Source: Candidatus Rokuibacteriota bacterium (GTDB taxonomy: Bacteria > Methylomirabilota > Methylomirabilia > Rokubacteriales > CSP1-6). Taken from it: a DNA stretch of 64,000 bases. The notes below the pieces were generated by a model, which saw nothing but the letters and a program-made list of their open reading frames with translations, was not told the origin of the DNA and did no database searches. Shown one piece after another: positions 41,562 to 50,492 of this stretch. The position numbers and the translations under genes are program-made. Within the stretch, counting starts at the first letter, position 1. The number at the start of each line of letters is the position of its first letter. The DNA is taken from contig JAUSJX010000022.1 in assembly GCA_030647435.1 (NCBI GenBank), forward strand, positions 85,605 to 149,604. Reading direction: 5' to 3'.

Positions 41562-42764
41562 TCAAGGTGGACGGGTTGCTCCGATCGCGGCAGCGATGAA
41601 CCTTGGCGCTTGCTCTTGGACGCGCACGATGTCCGGCAGAAAACGGATGTCCACGAATCCGGCGGCCTCCATGGCCCCTTTCCACTGCCCGGGCGTGAGG
41701 AATCCGCCGCTCGGGCGGTAGGGCAGGTGGAGCCGGGGCGATCGGAACGTCTCTGTCAGGTTGAAGACGAACTCCGACTCGATCGGCTGCCGCTCCTGGG
41801 AGCGCACGCACTCGGACACGATGAGGCGGCCGCCCGGCTCGAGGGCGCCCAGCACCTCGCGGAGTGTGAAGTCCAGGTCGTGGGCCACGTGGAGCGTGTT
41901 GACGGCATAGACGACCGACACGCTCCCTGGCGCCACCCCTTGCTCCCCGAACGGGCGGTTCATGTCGAGGGACGCGAACGTCACGCGTGAGAGCCCCGGG
42001 TGCCGCGTCCGCAGCGCCTGTTCTCCACGGCGCAGGAACGCGGGCACCCGCTCCGTGAAGTGGTATTCCGCGATCGCGCCGAGCCGGTCGGCCACCTCCA
42101 ACCGTTCCAGCAGCGCCAAGGCGCCACTGCCGAGCCCCCCGCCCAGCTCGAGCACCACTCCGCCGGACCGGGGCAGCCACTGCTCGACCGCGAGCGCTCC
42201 CACGCGGTTGTTGACGACATAGAGGCCATTGTCGTTGGAGAAGTAGTCGATCCAGAGCCTGAGCCGCCGGGGGGAGAAGAGCACCTCCTCGCCGGTGACC
42301 TCACCGCGCAAGAACGCCGGGTAGTCCCGCGCGACCGTCTCCGCAAGGACGTACGCAGGCATCCACGACGGCTCGCGCCGGAGCTGCTCCTCGCGTACAG
42401 GGGTGGGGTCGAGGGCTGGGAACGGGCCGAGCGAACGGTACCGGAACGCGGCGTCGCCCGACAGCTCCTCGAGCAGCCCCCGCGCGGTCAGATGCCGAAG
42501 CATCCAGTCGAGGGGCACGAGGGCCTGTCCGGCTGCGAAACCGGCGCGCGTCGCGATCTCCGTCGGGGTGCCCGGCTCCCGCATCGTTTGCTCGAGCCCC
42601 GTCTCGCTGACCACCCGTAGCACGAGCCGATAGATGAACTCGTCGTAGAGAAGATGCAGACGGACGAACGAGGCGTCGAAGAGGGGCAGGAGCTCGGCGG
42701 GAAGCAGCCCTCGCAGCAATGCCGCTGCCGCGGGAGCTTCCGCGCGCCCGATCTCGCTGGTCAT
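41562..42764 (-). CDS. SAM-dependent methyltransferase
   Basis: A 400-residue protein. The SAM-binding motif I is in VVLELGGGLGSGALALLERL near residue 190, and motifs for post-I and II are visible in ASLDMNRPFGEQG and VVYAVNTLHVAHDLDFTLREVLGALEPGGRLIVSE. Residues 1-150 form a separate helical domain, as in O-methyltransferase-like enzymes. The substrate is unknown. It overlaps the acyltransferase gene by 4 nt (42761-42764), so the two probably modify the same product, perhaps a lipid. Confidence 0.82.
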   Translation of the reverse strand: MTSEIGRAEAPAAAALLRGLLPAELLPLFDASFVRLHLLYDEFIYRLVLRVVSETGLEQTMREPGTPTEIATRAGFAAGQALVPLDWMLRHLTARGLLEELSGDAAFRYRSLGPFPALDPTPVREEQLRREPSWMPAYVLAETVARDYPAFLRGEVTGEEVLFSPRRLRLWIDYFSNDNGLYVVNNRVGALAVEQWLPRSGGVVLELGGGLGSGALALLERLEVADRLGAIAEYHFTERVPAFLRRGEQALRTRHPGLSRVTFASLDMNRPFGEQGVAPGSVSVVYAVNTLHVAHDLDFTLREVLGALEPGGRLIVSECVRSQERQPIESEFVFNLTETFRSPRLHLPYRPSGGFLTPGQWKGAMEAAGFVDIRFLPDIVRVQEQAPRFIAAAIGATRPP

Positions 42765-43666
42765 GGGAGAACCGGGTTCCAGATGTCGTAGAAATTGAAC
42801 CACTGGGTCGGGTGCTCGCGGACCACGCCCTCGAGCATCGCGACCCAGGCGCGCGCGGCCTCAGTCTCGCCGCCGCGCGGGACGCTGAATGGCTCGGCCA
42901 CCTTGACGGTGTAGCGATAGTCCGCGCCGAGAAGGCAGAACGCCGGCACCACCGGCACCCGGACGGCGCTGGCCAGGAGGAATGGCCCGAGCGGGAATGG
43001 CGCGGGCTTCCCGAAGAACGGAATCAGCACATCACCGCGCGTGCCCAGCGCCCGGTCCGCCTGCACGGCCACCACCTCGCCCCGCCGGAGCGCGGCGACG
43101 AGCTCGAGCGAGACGGTCGGCCGGGAGCGGGTGACGAAGCGCACGCCGCCGCCGTCCCGGCGCACCCACTGCTCCAGCTCGCGTACCTCCTCTTCGGCCA
43201 CGACGACGTGCGTGGTCCGGGCGGTGCGCCCGGCCAGGAGACGCCCCGCCAGCTCCCAGTTGCCGACATGGGCGCTGGGCGAGATGAACCCTTGCCCCAG
43301 CCGCGTCATGAGATCCGCGCCCTCTGCCATGTCGACCTGGGAGACGAGGCGCGCCATGGGCTGCCTGTTCGTGGACACCAGATCGCTGAAGCACATCGCG
43401 AAATCAGCGAACGTGGCGACCGTCAGCGCCTCGAGTCGGGATCCCGTCGCGCCCGTCACGCGCGCCAGCGTGTTTCGGATCGCCGCGCGCTCCACCGGCA
43501 TCCACCGCGGGGCGAGGCGGCCCAGCTGCCGCGCGAGGCCGAGCCGCGCGCGGCGCGGGAGCCAGGCAAGGCCCGCGGCCACACGGTAGAAATCCGCGTG
43601 GTTGTAGGCGTGCGAGTACCAGCGTGGCCGTCGGACCGGCCGGTTGGAGGTCACAGACGGGGGCAC
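42761..43666 (-). CDS. LpxL/HtrB-like lysophospholipid or lipid A acyltransferase
   Basis: A 301-residue acyltransferase. The catalytic H-x4-E is in SAHVGNWELAGRL (about residue 132), followed by the VAVQADRALGTRGDVLIPFFGKPAPFPLG segment typical of the LpxL family. A hydrophobic-basic N-terminus suggests membrane association. The family adds acyl chains to lipid A or related lipids. GTG start at 43666. The neighbouring methyltransferase and the small exported protein are on the same strand. Confidence 0.85.
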   Translation of the reverse strand: MPPSVTSNRPVRRPRWYSHAYNHADFYRVAAGLAWLPRRARLGLARQLGRLAPRWMPVERAAIRNTLARVTGATGSRLEALTVATFADFAMCFSDLVSTNRQPMARLVSQVDMAEGADLMTRLGQGFISPSAHVGNWELAGRLLAGRTARTTHVVVAEEEVRELEQWVRRDGGGVRFVTRSRPTVSLELVAALRRGEVVAVQADRALGTRGDVLIPFFGKPAPFPLGPFLLASAVRVPVVPAFCLLGADYRYTVKVAEPFSVPRGGETEAARAWVAMLEGVVREHPTQWFNFYDIWNPVLP

Positions 43667-43688
43667 GCCGTCGCGCCGCGCCCGCGCG

Positions 43689-43991
43689 CTACTGCCAGCG
43701 GATCAGCGCCTTGATCTTCGGGAACTCCGGGGACTTGCCCTCGACGTCGACGATCCGCAGGGTCTGATCCGGAGCCTCGAGCAGCAGGTTGTTGTTGCTG
43801 AAGCCGACGAATTTGCCCCACGCCTTCGGCACCGTCACCTCGTACTTGGGGACCGCGGTTTGCGCGTGCGCCGGCTGGGGGCGGAGCGCAGTGATCCACC
43901 CCGCCTCGGGGAGCCACGGGCGGGCGGCGATGACGGACAGTGCCACGGCGATCACGGTCAAGACGGCCTTCGTATAACGGTCGGCGATCAT
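43689..43991 (-). CDS. small exported protein of unknown function
   Basis: A 100-residue protein with a hydrophobic N-terminal stretch (about residues 8-30) and an AHAQT site near residue 43 that looks like a signal peptidase cut. The mature part of about 58 residues is mildly basic and has a GFSNNNLLLEAPDQTLRIVDVEG segment. A strong AGGAGG ribosome site precedes the ATG at 43991, which supports a real gene. A longer open frame to 44411 would run antisense-like into fabG and is rejected. Confidence 0.65.
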   Translation of the reverse strand: MIADRYTKAVLTVIAVALSVIAARPWLPEAGWITALRPQPAHAQTAVPKYEVTVPKAWGKFVGFSNNNLLLEAPDQTLRIVDVEGKSPEFPKIKALIRWQ

Positions 43992-44029
43992 GGTGTTCCT
44001 CCTGGTCAGCGGTGCAATTCTGAGCCTCT

Positions 44030-44773
44030 TTACGTCACTCCGCCGTCCACGGCCAAGACCTGGCCCGTGATGTAGCTGGCTTCGTCGGACGCGAGGAACG
44101 CCACGGCGTTCGCCACCTCTTCCGGTGTCCCCGCCCGGCCATACGCCGTCAGGCCGATGATCCTCGCGGTGATCTCCGAAGGTAGCGCGTTCGTCAGATC
44201 GGTGGGAATGTAACCCGGCGCGACGGCGTTGACGGCAATATTCCTCCCGCCGTATTCCTTCGCCATCGCTTTCGTGAAGCCGATGATCCCGGCTTTCGCG
44301 GCGGAGTAGTTCGTCTGGCCCGCGCCGCCGACTATTCCCACGATCGAGGTGATGTTGACGATGCGGCCGTATCGCTGCTTCATCATCTGCCGGAGCGCGG
44401 CTCTGCTGCAATTGAACACGCTCTTCAGGTTCTGCTGGATGATGCCGTCGAAATCCTCTTCCTTCATCGAGACCAGCAGACCGTCGCGGGTCGTGCCAGC
44501 GTTGTTGACGAGGATGTCAAGCCGGCCGTAGGCGTCGATGGCGGCCTTGACGACGCTCTGCGCGGTGGCGAAGTGGCTCACGTCGCCCTGCACGGCCGTG
44601 GCCTCGCCGCCGCCGGCCTTGATCCGGGCGACGACGTCGTCTGCCGCGGTGGCGCTCTTGTTGTAGTTCACGGCGATCCGGGCGCCCAGCGTTCCGAGCT
44701 TGATCGCGCACGCGCGGCCGATGCCCCGTGAGGCGCCGGTCACGAGCGCCACTTTTCCGCTGAGAGAGGTCAC
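44030..44773 (-). CDS. fabG: 3-oxoacyl-ACP reductase-like short-chain dehydrogenase
   Basis: A 247-residue SDR of the FabG type. The NADP-binding motif TGASRGIGRA is at about residues 13-22, NNAG at about 89, the catalytic Ser in INITSIVG, and the Tyr-x3-Lys pair in NYSAAKAG. The C-terminal TGQVLAVDGGVT is the FabG end. It could serve fatty acid or polyhydroxyalkanoate synthesis; the single copy stands without fab neighbours. Confidence 0.88.
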   Translation of the reverse strand: MTSLSGKVALVTGASRGIGRACAIKLGTLGARIAVNYNKSATAADDVVARIKAGGGEATAVQGDVSHFATAQSVVKAAIDAYGRLDILVNNAGTTRDGLLVSMKEEDFDGIIQQNLKSVFNCSRAALRQMMKQRYGRIVNITSIVGIVGGAGQTNYSAAKAGIIGFTKAMAKEYGGRNIAVNAVAPGYIPTDLTNALPSEITARIIGLTAYGRAGTPEEVANAVAFLASDEASYITGQVLAVDGGVT

Positions 44774-44832
44774 GACGGCAGCATCAAGGGGCCGGCTCGT
44801 GGCGCCACTCTCCGTGCGTCCGGGTCCCGCGC

Positions 44833-45612
44833 CTAATTGCCGACCTGGACGGAGGCGCCGAGCTCGCGCAGCATGGCGATGGCCGAGAGGTAGGAAAGCT
44901 TGCCCGTGCGCGGGTTCTCCGAGGGCACGTTTTCGATCTCGATGCTGAGGCGCCCGAACTCACCCTCGACCGTGATGCGGTGCTGGTTGCGCTCCTGTCC
45001 GGGGACGGCAAAGATCTTGATGCGGGTCTTTTCGGGCCCGACGCTGGCGAGCGACACGGCGGCGACCACGTTGACGTTGGCGGGGAAAGCCTTGACGGCC
45101 TCGGTCGCCGGCCCCTCGAAGATGAGCGTTTCTGTTTTGATGCCGTCGAGGTCGATCTTTTGCTGTTCGATCCACGGCGCACCGGCGAGGCCGCGCGGCG
45201 GCTTGCGCGTCTCCATCGTCACGGAGGTGATGCCGCCCTCGCGGGCGCCCTTCATGCCGTCGAGGCCGGCGACGGCGCCCGAGGGCACGAGGATGCGGCA
45301 GCCGTGCTTCTCGGCCAGTCGCGCCCACTCGTCGAGGACGCCGACGAGCCCGCCCACCGAGAGCACCATGAGGTGCTTGCCCGCGGCCAGAACGGAAGGG
45401 CCGAATTCGCGGAGCGCGGCCTGGGTCGCCGCCTCGACGATCAGGTCCGACTCGCGGATCAGCCATTCGAGGCCGAGAGCCCGATGACCCCGCGCCTTGG
45501 CCGGGTCGCGGACCGTCACGCCCGCCAGCGCGATGCCGGGTATGCCCTTCGTGATGGCCTGGGCCACATGAGTACCGATCACTCCCATGCCGACGATACC
45601 GACCTTGATCAT
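44833..45612 (-). CDS. nadX: L-aspartate dehydrogenase
   Basis: Converts aspartate to iminoaspartate with NAD(P) for NAD synthesis. The 259-residue protein has the Rossmann start IKVGIVGMGVIGTHVAQA, the EAATQAALREF region, GAVAGLDGMKGAREGGI, the catalytic-region ANVNVVAAVSLA segment, and ENVPSENPRTGKLSYLSAIAMLREL at the C-terminus. ATG at 45612 follows AGGAG; in-frame ATGs at 45633 and 45645 lie in the divergent intergenic space and lack a ribosome site. Confidence 0.9.
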   Translation of the reverse strand: MIKVGIVGMGVIGTHVAQAITKGIPGIALAGVTVRDPAKARGHRALGLEWLIRESDLIVEAATQAALREFGPSVLAAGKHLMVLSVGGLVGVLDEWARLAEKHGCRILVPSGAVAGLDGMKGAREGGITSVTMETRKPPRGLAGAPWIEQQKIDLDGIKTETLIFEGPATEAVKAFPANVNVVAAVSLASVGPEKTRIKIFAVPGQERNQHRITVEGEFGRLSIEIENVPSENPRTGKLSYLSAIAMLRELGASVQVGN

Positions 45613-45699
45613 GGTGCCCGCGTCTCCTGACATGGAGGATAGCAATGGGTCGGGGAGGCGGCAAGGGGCATGCTAACATGCTGAGCCAGAGGCGCATGG

Positions 45700-46572
45700 A
45701 TGCCCGTGACGAATAGGCTCAAGCAGCCTCTCGATCGGCTCTGCCGCGAGTTCGACTGGACTCTGCGGGTGAAGCAGGACGCGATACAATTTCCGCTCCG
45801 CTACAGCGATCCCGCCGACATCGAGCTGGCCGGGCTCTTCGCCTCGTGCATGGCCTACGGCCGCGTGGACCTCTTCGGAGCGTGGGTGGATTGGACGCTC
45901 CAGCGCATGGGGGAGTCGCCGGCCCGCTTCGTCATGGGCTTCGACCTCCAGAAGCACGGACAGGTGTTTTCAGGCTTCAGCTACCGCTTCAACCGCGAGC
46001 GCGACCTGCTGGCCTTCTGCCTGGCCGCTCAGCGCCTCCTCGTCCGCCATGGCTCGCTCGAGGCTTTTTTCCTGGAGGGTTACGCCCCGGAGCATCCTCA
46101 CGTGGGCCCGGCCCTCGAGCACTTCGCGGAAGGTTTTCGCGGGCAGGACCTGTCGGCCGTCTTCCCGCGCAACCGGCTCTCTTACGGCTTCAAGCACTGG
46201 TTCCCGCTGCCGTCCACCGGCGGGGCGTGCAAGCGCCTGCATCTCTACCTCCGCTGGATGGTCAGGCGCGAGGCGCCCGACTTCGGGATCTGGTCCGGGA
46301 TCCCGCCGTCCGCGCTCCTGATGCCCGTGGACACGCACATCGAGAACATGGCGCGCTCCATCGGGCTCACGCGCAGGCGCAGCCGCAACTGGCGAATGGT
46401 CGAGGAGGTCACGGCGGAGCTCAAGCGTCTCGACCCCGACGACCCGGTCAGGTACGACTTCGCGCTCTGCCACAAGCGCATGTCGGGCCAGTGCCTGAAC
46501 CGCCGCGACGCGGAGATCTGCGCGCCCTGCGGCCTCAAGCCGGTGTGCGTGCACTGGAGGGGGCCCCGGTGA
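45700..46572 (+). CDS. TIGR02757/DUF2400 family protein with a cysteine cluster
   Basis: A 290-residue protein of the TIGR02757 family, function unknown. Family landmarks are IELAGLFASCMAYGR near residue 42, LMPVDTHIENMARSIGL near residue 207, and the C-terminal CLNRRDAEICAPCGLKPVC. The last element is C-x8-C-x2-C-x5-C, very close to the [4Fe-4S] motif C-x6-C-x2-C-x5-C of endonuclease III and MutY, and the VDTHIENMARSIGL segment resembles the helix-hairpin-helix glycosylase core. A DNA-repair-like role is plausible. The stop overlaps the rmuC start. Confidence 0.8.
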   Translation: MPVTNRLKQPLDRLCREFDWTLRVKQDAIQFPLRYSDPADIELAGLFASCMAYGRVDLFGAWVDWTLQRMGESPARFVMGFDLQKHGQVFSGFSYRFNRERDLLAFCLAAQRLLVRHGSLEAFFLEGYAPEHPHVGPALEHFAEGFRGQDLSAVFPRNRLSYGFKHWFPLPSTGGACKRLHLYLRWMVRREAPDFGIWSGIPPSALLMPVDTHIENMARSIGLTRRRSRNWRMVEEVTAELKRLDPDDPVRYDFALCHKRMSGQCLNRRDAEICAPCGLKPVCVHWRGPR

Positions 46573-47687
46573 TGCCGGAGGCGATGCCCGGATGGACGAT
46601 TGTCCTTCTGGCAGTGCTCGCGCCCGCCGTCGTCGTGACCGCCTGGGCGCTCTTCCGTGTCGCAGCGCGGCTAGCGGAGATGGAGGCCCGTCGCGCCCAG
46701 CCCGACCAGTCCCTGCTTCTTCTCCAGCGTGAAGTCGAGGCCGCGCGAAGCGAAGGACAGAAGGGGCTCGCCGAGACGGCCGCCTCGGTGCGGAGCGAGC
46801 TGGCGCAGTTCTCGGCCCAGATGACCGCGCAGATGGGGCAGGTTGGGGCCAGCGTCCAGCAGCAGCTCCAGCACGTGGGGCGCGTGGTCGGCGACGTCCA
46901 GGGCAGCCTCGGCAAGCTCGGCGAGACCAGCCAGCGCATCTTCGACGTGGGCCGGAGCATCGCCGGGCTTGAGCAAATCCTCAAGTCGCCCAAGATCCGG
47001 GGCGGCCTTGGCGAGACCTTCCTCGAGAACCTCCTGGCCCAGATGTTCCCGCAAGAGCACTACACCCTCCAGTACCAATTCTCCACCGGCGACCGGGTGG
47101 ATGCGGTCGTCAAGATCGGAGACCGCCTCGTGCCCGTGGACGCCAAGTTCCCGCTGGAGAATTTTCAGCGCATGCTCCAGGAAACGGACGAGGCGGAGCG
47201 GAAGCAGGCGCGGCGCGCCTTCGTCCGCGACGTCAAGGCGCGCGTGGACGAGATCGCGAAGAAGTACATCCTTCCCGACGAGGGAACCTACGACTTCGCG
47301 CTCATGTACATCCCGGCGGAGAACGTCTACTTCGAAGCCATCACCAAGGACGAGTCCCTCGAGGAGGATCCGCCTGCCGTCTATGCCGCGTCCAAGCGTG
47401 TCATTCCCGTCTCGCCCAACAGCCTCTACGCCTACCTGCGCGTGATCGTGCTCGGCCTGCGGGGGCTCCAGATCGAGCGGAGCGCGCAGGAGATCCAGGA
47501 GCGCCTCACGCGGCTCGGCGGAGACCTCGACAAGTTCCGGGAGGCCTTCGACGTGGTCGGGCGCCACCTGACGAACGCCCGCAACAAATACGACGAGGCG
47601 GGCGCCGCGCTGAACCGCGTCGAGGCCAAGCTCGAGGGAATCGAGAAGCCCGGCGGCCAGGCCGCGCTCCCCGGGGTCGGCGCATGA
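46572..47687 (+). CDS. rmuC: RmuC-family protein
   Basis: A 371-residue protein: an N-terminal membrane anchor (WTIVLLAVLAPAVVVTAWALF, about residues 7-27), then a long coiled coil with repeated Gln-rich heptads to about residue 135, then the RmuC nuclease-like domain (GGLGETFLENLLAQMFP, VPVDAKFPLENFQRML, AENVYFEAI). RmuC proteins limit inversions at inverted repeats. The start is at the ATG at 46572, which overlaps the TIGR02757 stop by one base; a GTG one codon upstream is also possible. It follows another DNA-repair-like gene. Confidence 0.9.
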   Translation: MPEAMPGWTIVLLAVLAPAVVVTAWALFRVAARLAEMEARRAQPDQSLLLLQREVEAARSEGQKGLAETAASVRSELAQFSAQMTAQMGQVGASVQQQLQHVGRVVGDVQGSLGKLGETSQRIFDVGRSIAGLEQILKSPKIRGGLGETFLENLLAQMFPQEHYTLQYQFSTGDRVDAVVKIGDRLVPVDAKFPLENFQRMLQETDEAERKQARRAFVRDVKARVDEIAKKYILPDEGTYDFALMYIPAENVYFEAITKDESLEEDPPAVYAASKRVIPVSPNSLYAYLRVIVLGLRGLQIERSAQEIQERLTRLGGDLDKFREAFDVVGRHLTNARNKYDEAGAALNRVEAKLEGIEKPGGQAALPGVGA

Positions 47688-47711
47688 TCTCGAGTGTGAT
47701 ACGATGACGCC

Positions 47712-48014
47712 ATGAACCCGATACCCTTCCAGGTCTTCGGAATCAATCTGCTCGTGCGGCTCATGCCCGAGCCGCCGGCCGACGTACGCGTCCACTGTCC
47801 CAAGGGCTCGCCCATCCGCTACGGTGAGGTGACCGGGCGAGGGGACGGCTTCGACGAGGGTGCCAACGCCTTCCGCGAGATGCCGGCGATCAAGAGCGTC
47901 GTCGCGTTCGAGGAGAACCCCGAGGAGATCGAGGGGCACTTTTTCTACCTCGCCGGGGAGGAGCACCGCGTGATCCGTCTCGACGCGATCATCCTCTCCT
48001 TCCCGCTGGAGTAG
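47712..48014 (+). CDS. hypothetical protein
   Basis: A 100-residue protein I do not recognise. It has no signal peptide or membrane segment; it is rich in Glu/Pro with two segments, VRLMPEPPADVRVHCPKGSP and FREMPAIKSVVAFEENPEE. ATG at 47712 lies 24 nt after rmuC, so it is probably cotranscribed with it. Confidence 0.6.
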   Translation: MNPIPFQVFGINLLVRLMPEPPADVRVHCPKGSPIRYGEVTGRGDGFDEGANAFREMPAIKSVVAFEENPEEIEGHFFYLAGEEHRVIRLDAIILSFPLE

Positions 48015-48025
48015 CCCGGCCCGCT

Positions 48026-49255
48026 GTGAGCCTGCTCTCGCGCGTCTTCGAGCGTATCAACGCCGAGGAGGCGGTGGAGCTTACCCGCGCTCTCGTCCGC
48101 ATCCCGAGCGTCTACCGCCCCGGCGAGCCCGGCGCCAACGAGGCGGAGGTCGCCGCCTTTGTCGAATTCTGGTTCAGGCGTGAGGGTTTGCCTGTCGAGG
48201 TTCAGGAGGTGACGCCGGGCCGCCCGAATATCCTGGCCTGGGTTGGCGAGAAGGGGCCGGGACAGCGCTGCCTTCTTCTCGAGGGCCACACCGACGTCGT
48301 CACCGAGGGCGACCCGAAGGACTGGACCCGGCCGCCGTTCGCGGCCGAGATGAGCGACGGGCGCGTTTACGGGCGAGGCGCCGCCGACATGAAGAGCGGG
48401 CTCGCCGCCGCCATGGTCGTGCTCGCGGCCTTCAAGCGCGCGGGCGTCACGCCCAAGGGCAAGCTGGTCGTGGGCGCCCTCGTGGACGAGGAAGACGGCA
48501 TGATCGGCGTCCGCCACCTGGTCAAGACCGCGGCCGGCCGGGAGCTGGATGCCGCGATCATCTGCGAGCCCGAGGAGAACGAGCTCTGCCTCGAGCAGCG
48601 CGGTGTGGTGTGGGCGCGCATCCGCGCCCGCGGCAAGATGGCCCACGGCGCCATGCCCGAAGCGGGGGTCAACCCCCTGACGGCGCTCGGCGCCATCCTG
48701 CGCCGGGTGCCCGCGCTCGAGAAGCGGCTGCGCAAGCAGTGTCAGAAGAGCCGCTATCTCAAGCCTCCCACCGTGACGCCCACCATCATCCAGGGCCCGC
48801 CGCGCGGCGTGGGAGCGCCCCAGTCCAATGTCATCCCGGCCATCGCCGAAATGACTCTCGACGTGCGTCTGACCCCAGGGATCTCGTCGGAGGGCGTCGA
48901 GGCCGAGATCGAGGCGCTGTGCAGGCAGGCGGAGGCGGCCGTGCCCGGCGTCAAGCTCGAGTGGGAGGCGGTCAATGCCTTCCGGCTCGCGACCAAGGTG
49001 GAGAAGTCGGAGGCGGTGGTCCAGGCCATGATCCACGGCGTCCGGAAGGCCACCGGATCCGCGCCCCGCTACGGCGGCGTCCCCGGCTCGACGGACGGGA
49101 CCATATTAAGGATGGAGCTTGGGATCCCCATCGTCACCTGCGGCCCGGGCAGCCGGCTCATTCCCCACCAGGTCGACGAGTACGTTGAAGCGAAGGAAAT
49201 AGCCGACTCGGCAAGAATTTATGCAGCGGCGGCTCTGAAGTACCTCGAAGCGTAG
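48026..49255 (+). CDS. M20-family metallopeptidase (ArgE/DapE/CPG2 type)
   Basis: A 409-residue hydrolase with the two-zinc site of the family: EGHTDVV near residue 91, YGRGAADMKSG with the bridging Asp near residue 115, the catalytic Glu in DEEDGM near residue 155, ICEPEENELC near residue 180, and a final H in the last 40 residues. It probably releases an amino acid from an acylated or amide precursor; the exact substrate is open. GTG at 48026, 11 nt after the hypothetical gene. Confidence 0.9.
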   Translation: MSLLSRVFERINAEEAVELTRALVRIPSVYRPGEPGANEAEVAAFVEFWFRREGLPVEVQEVTPGRPNILAWVGEKGPGQRCLLLEGHTDVVTEGDPKDWTRPPFAAEMSDGRVYGRGAADMKSGLAAAMVVLAAFKRAGVTPKGKLVVGALVDEEDGMIGVRHLVKTAAGRELDAAIICEPEENELCLEQRGVVWARIRARGKMAHGAMPEAGVNPLTALGAILRRVPALEKRLRKQCQKSRYLKPPTVTPTIIQGPPRGVGAPQSNVIPAIAEMTLDVRLTPGISSEGVEAEIEALCRQAEAAVPGVKLEWEAVNAFRLATKVEKSEAVVQAMIHGVRKATGSAPRYGGVPGSTDGTILRMELGIPIVTCGPGSRLIPHQVDEYVEAKEIADSARIYAAAALKYLEA

Positions 49256-49262
49256 CTCCACC

Positions 49263-50492
49263 ATGGACAGCGCGGATCGCCCGCGTCTCCGGGCGCTGGA
49301 AGCCTTTCCCGTCGAGCAGGACGGCGAGCGGCTGATCGGGCTCCGCGACCCCTCAGGCTTCACGGAGCAGGTGGCCCTTCTTCCCATTCCCGCGCTCGAC
49401 ATCGTCTCGCTGTTCGACGGGGAACACTCCCTGGCCGAGATCCACGGCGTGGTCTCGGCCCGCCACGGCCAGCAGGCGCCCGGGCTCGAGGAGATCGCAG
49501 GCTTCGCGGCACGGCTCGACGACGCGGGGTTCCTCGACAGCCCGCGCTTTGCCGAGCGCCGGCGCAGGATCGAGGAGAGCTGGCTCGCGAGCCCCTCCCG
49601 GCCCGCGGCCCACGCGGGCGGCGCGTACCCGGGCGATGCGGACGCCCTCCGCAGCCAGATCGACGGGTTCTTCGTGGATCCCGAGGGACCAGGGCTTCCG
49701 GAAGCAGGGGAAGCTCTGCCGACGCTCCGCGGGCTCGTCGCTCCACACATCGACTTCCACCGCGGTGGGCCGACCTATGCGTGGGCTTACCGGGCGCTCC
49801 TCGAGCGTGCTGACGCTGATCTCTTCGTCATCCTCGGCACCTGCCACGCGGGAATGGCCGATCCTTTCACAGTGACGCTGAAGCCGTACGACACGCCGCT
49901 GGGCTCCGCAGACGTGGATCGCGACTTCTTCGAGGCGCTCCAGCGTCGCTACCCCCATGATCTCCTGGCCTCCCAAAGCGCTCACCGCAGCGAGCACTCG
50001 ATAGAATTCCAGGCCGTGATGCTGCGGCGGCTTCTCGGGGGGCGACCCTTCACGATCCTGCCCGTCCTGGCTTCCTTCCTCCACGAGGCCGTGTTGACGG
50101 GCGGGGCACCCGAAGAGGACCCACGCGTGCCGCGCTTCTTGGACGCCCTCGGCGAAAGCATTGCGGGCTCTTCGCTGAAGGTCTGCGTCATCGCGGGAGT
50201 CGACCTGGCCCATGTCGGCCCGCGCTTCGGCGACGCCGAAGCCAATACGCCCGCCTTCCTCGAGCGCGTGGCGCGCGAGGACCGGGAGATGCTCGAGCCG
50301 GTGATCGCCGCGGACCCCGCGGCGTTCTTCGAGTCCGTCGCGGCGGACGGCGACAGCCGCCGGATCTGCGGCCTCTCGCCGATCTACGCCTTTCTCCGCG
50401 CGCTGCCGGGCGCGCGCGGCGAGCTTCTGCGCTACAGCCAGTGGCCCGACCAGCAGGGCGCGGTCAGTTTCTGCGCCGCGGCGTTTTCCTGA
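49263..50492 (+). CDS. Memo-like protein (AmmeMemoRadiSam system protein B)
   Basis: A 409-residue protein. Residues about 110-400 form a Memo domain: HAGGAYPGDAD, GLVAPHIDFHRGGPTYAWAY, SAHRSEHSIEFQAVMLRRLL, and CVIAGVDLAHVGPRFGD, with the His/Cys metal-site residues. An extra N-terminal region of about 100 residues precedes it. In many genomes Memo genes sit with an AMMECR1 gene and a radical SAM gene; none is next to it here. Function unknown. Confidence 0.82.
   Translation: MDSADRPRLRALEAFPVEQDGERLIGLRDPSGFTEQVALLPIPALDIVSLFDGEHSLAEIHGVVSARHGQQAPGLEEIAGFAARLDDAGFLDSPRFAERRRRIEESWLASPSRPAAHAGGAYPGDADALRSQIDGFFVDPEGPGLPEAGEALPTLRGLVAPHIDFHRGGPTYAWAYRALLERADADLFVILGTCHAGMADPFTVTLKPYDTPLGSADVDRDFFEALQRRYPHDLLASQSAHRSEHSIEFQAVMLRRLLGGRPFTILPVLASFLHEAVLTGGAPEEDPRVPRFLDALGESIAGSSLKVCVIAGVDLAHVGPRFGDAEANTPAFLERVAREDREMLEPVIAADPAAFFESVAADGDSRRICGLSPIYAFLRALPGARGELLRYSQWPDQQGAVSFCAAAFS

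Noticed and set aside
43992..44411. Upstream extension of the small exported protein
   Set aside because: It lies antisense-like within fabG; the ATG at 43991 has its own AGGAGG and a signal peptide right after it.
45668..45681. GCATG-CTAA-CATGC palindrome between the aspartate dehydrogenase and TIGR02757 genes
   Set aside because: Short arms, no nearby regulator gene and no clear promoter; may be chance.
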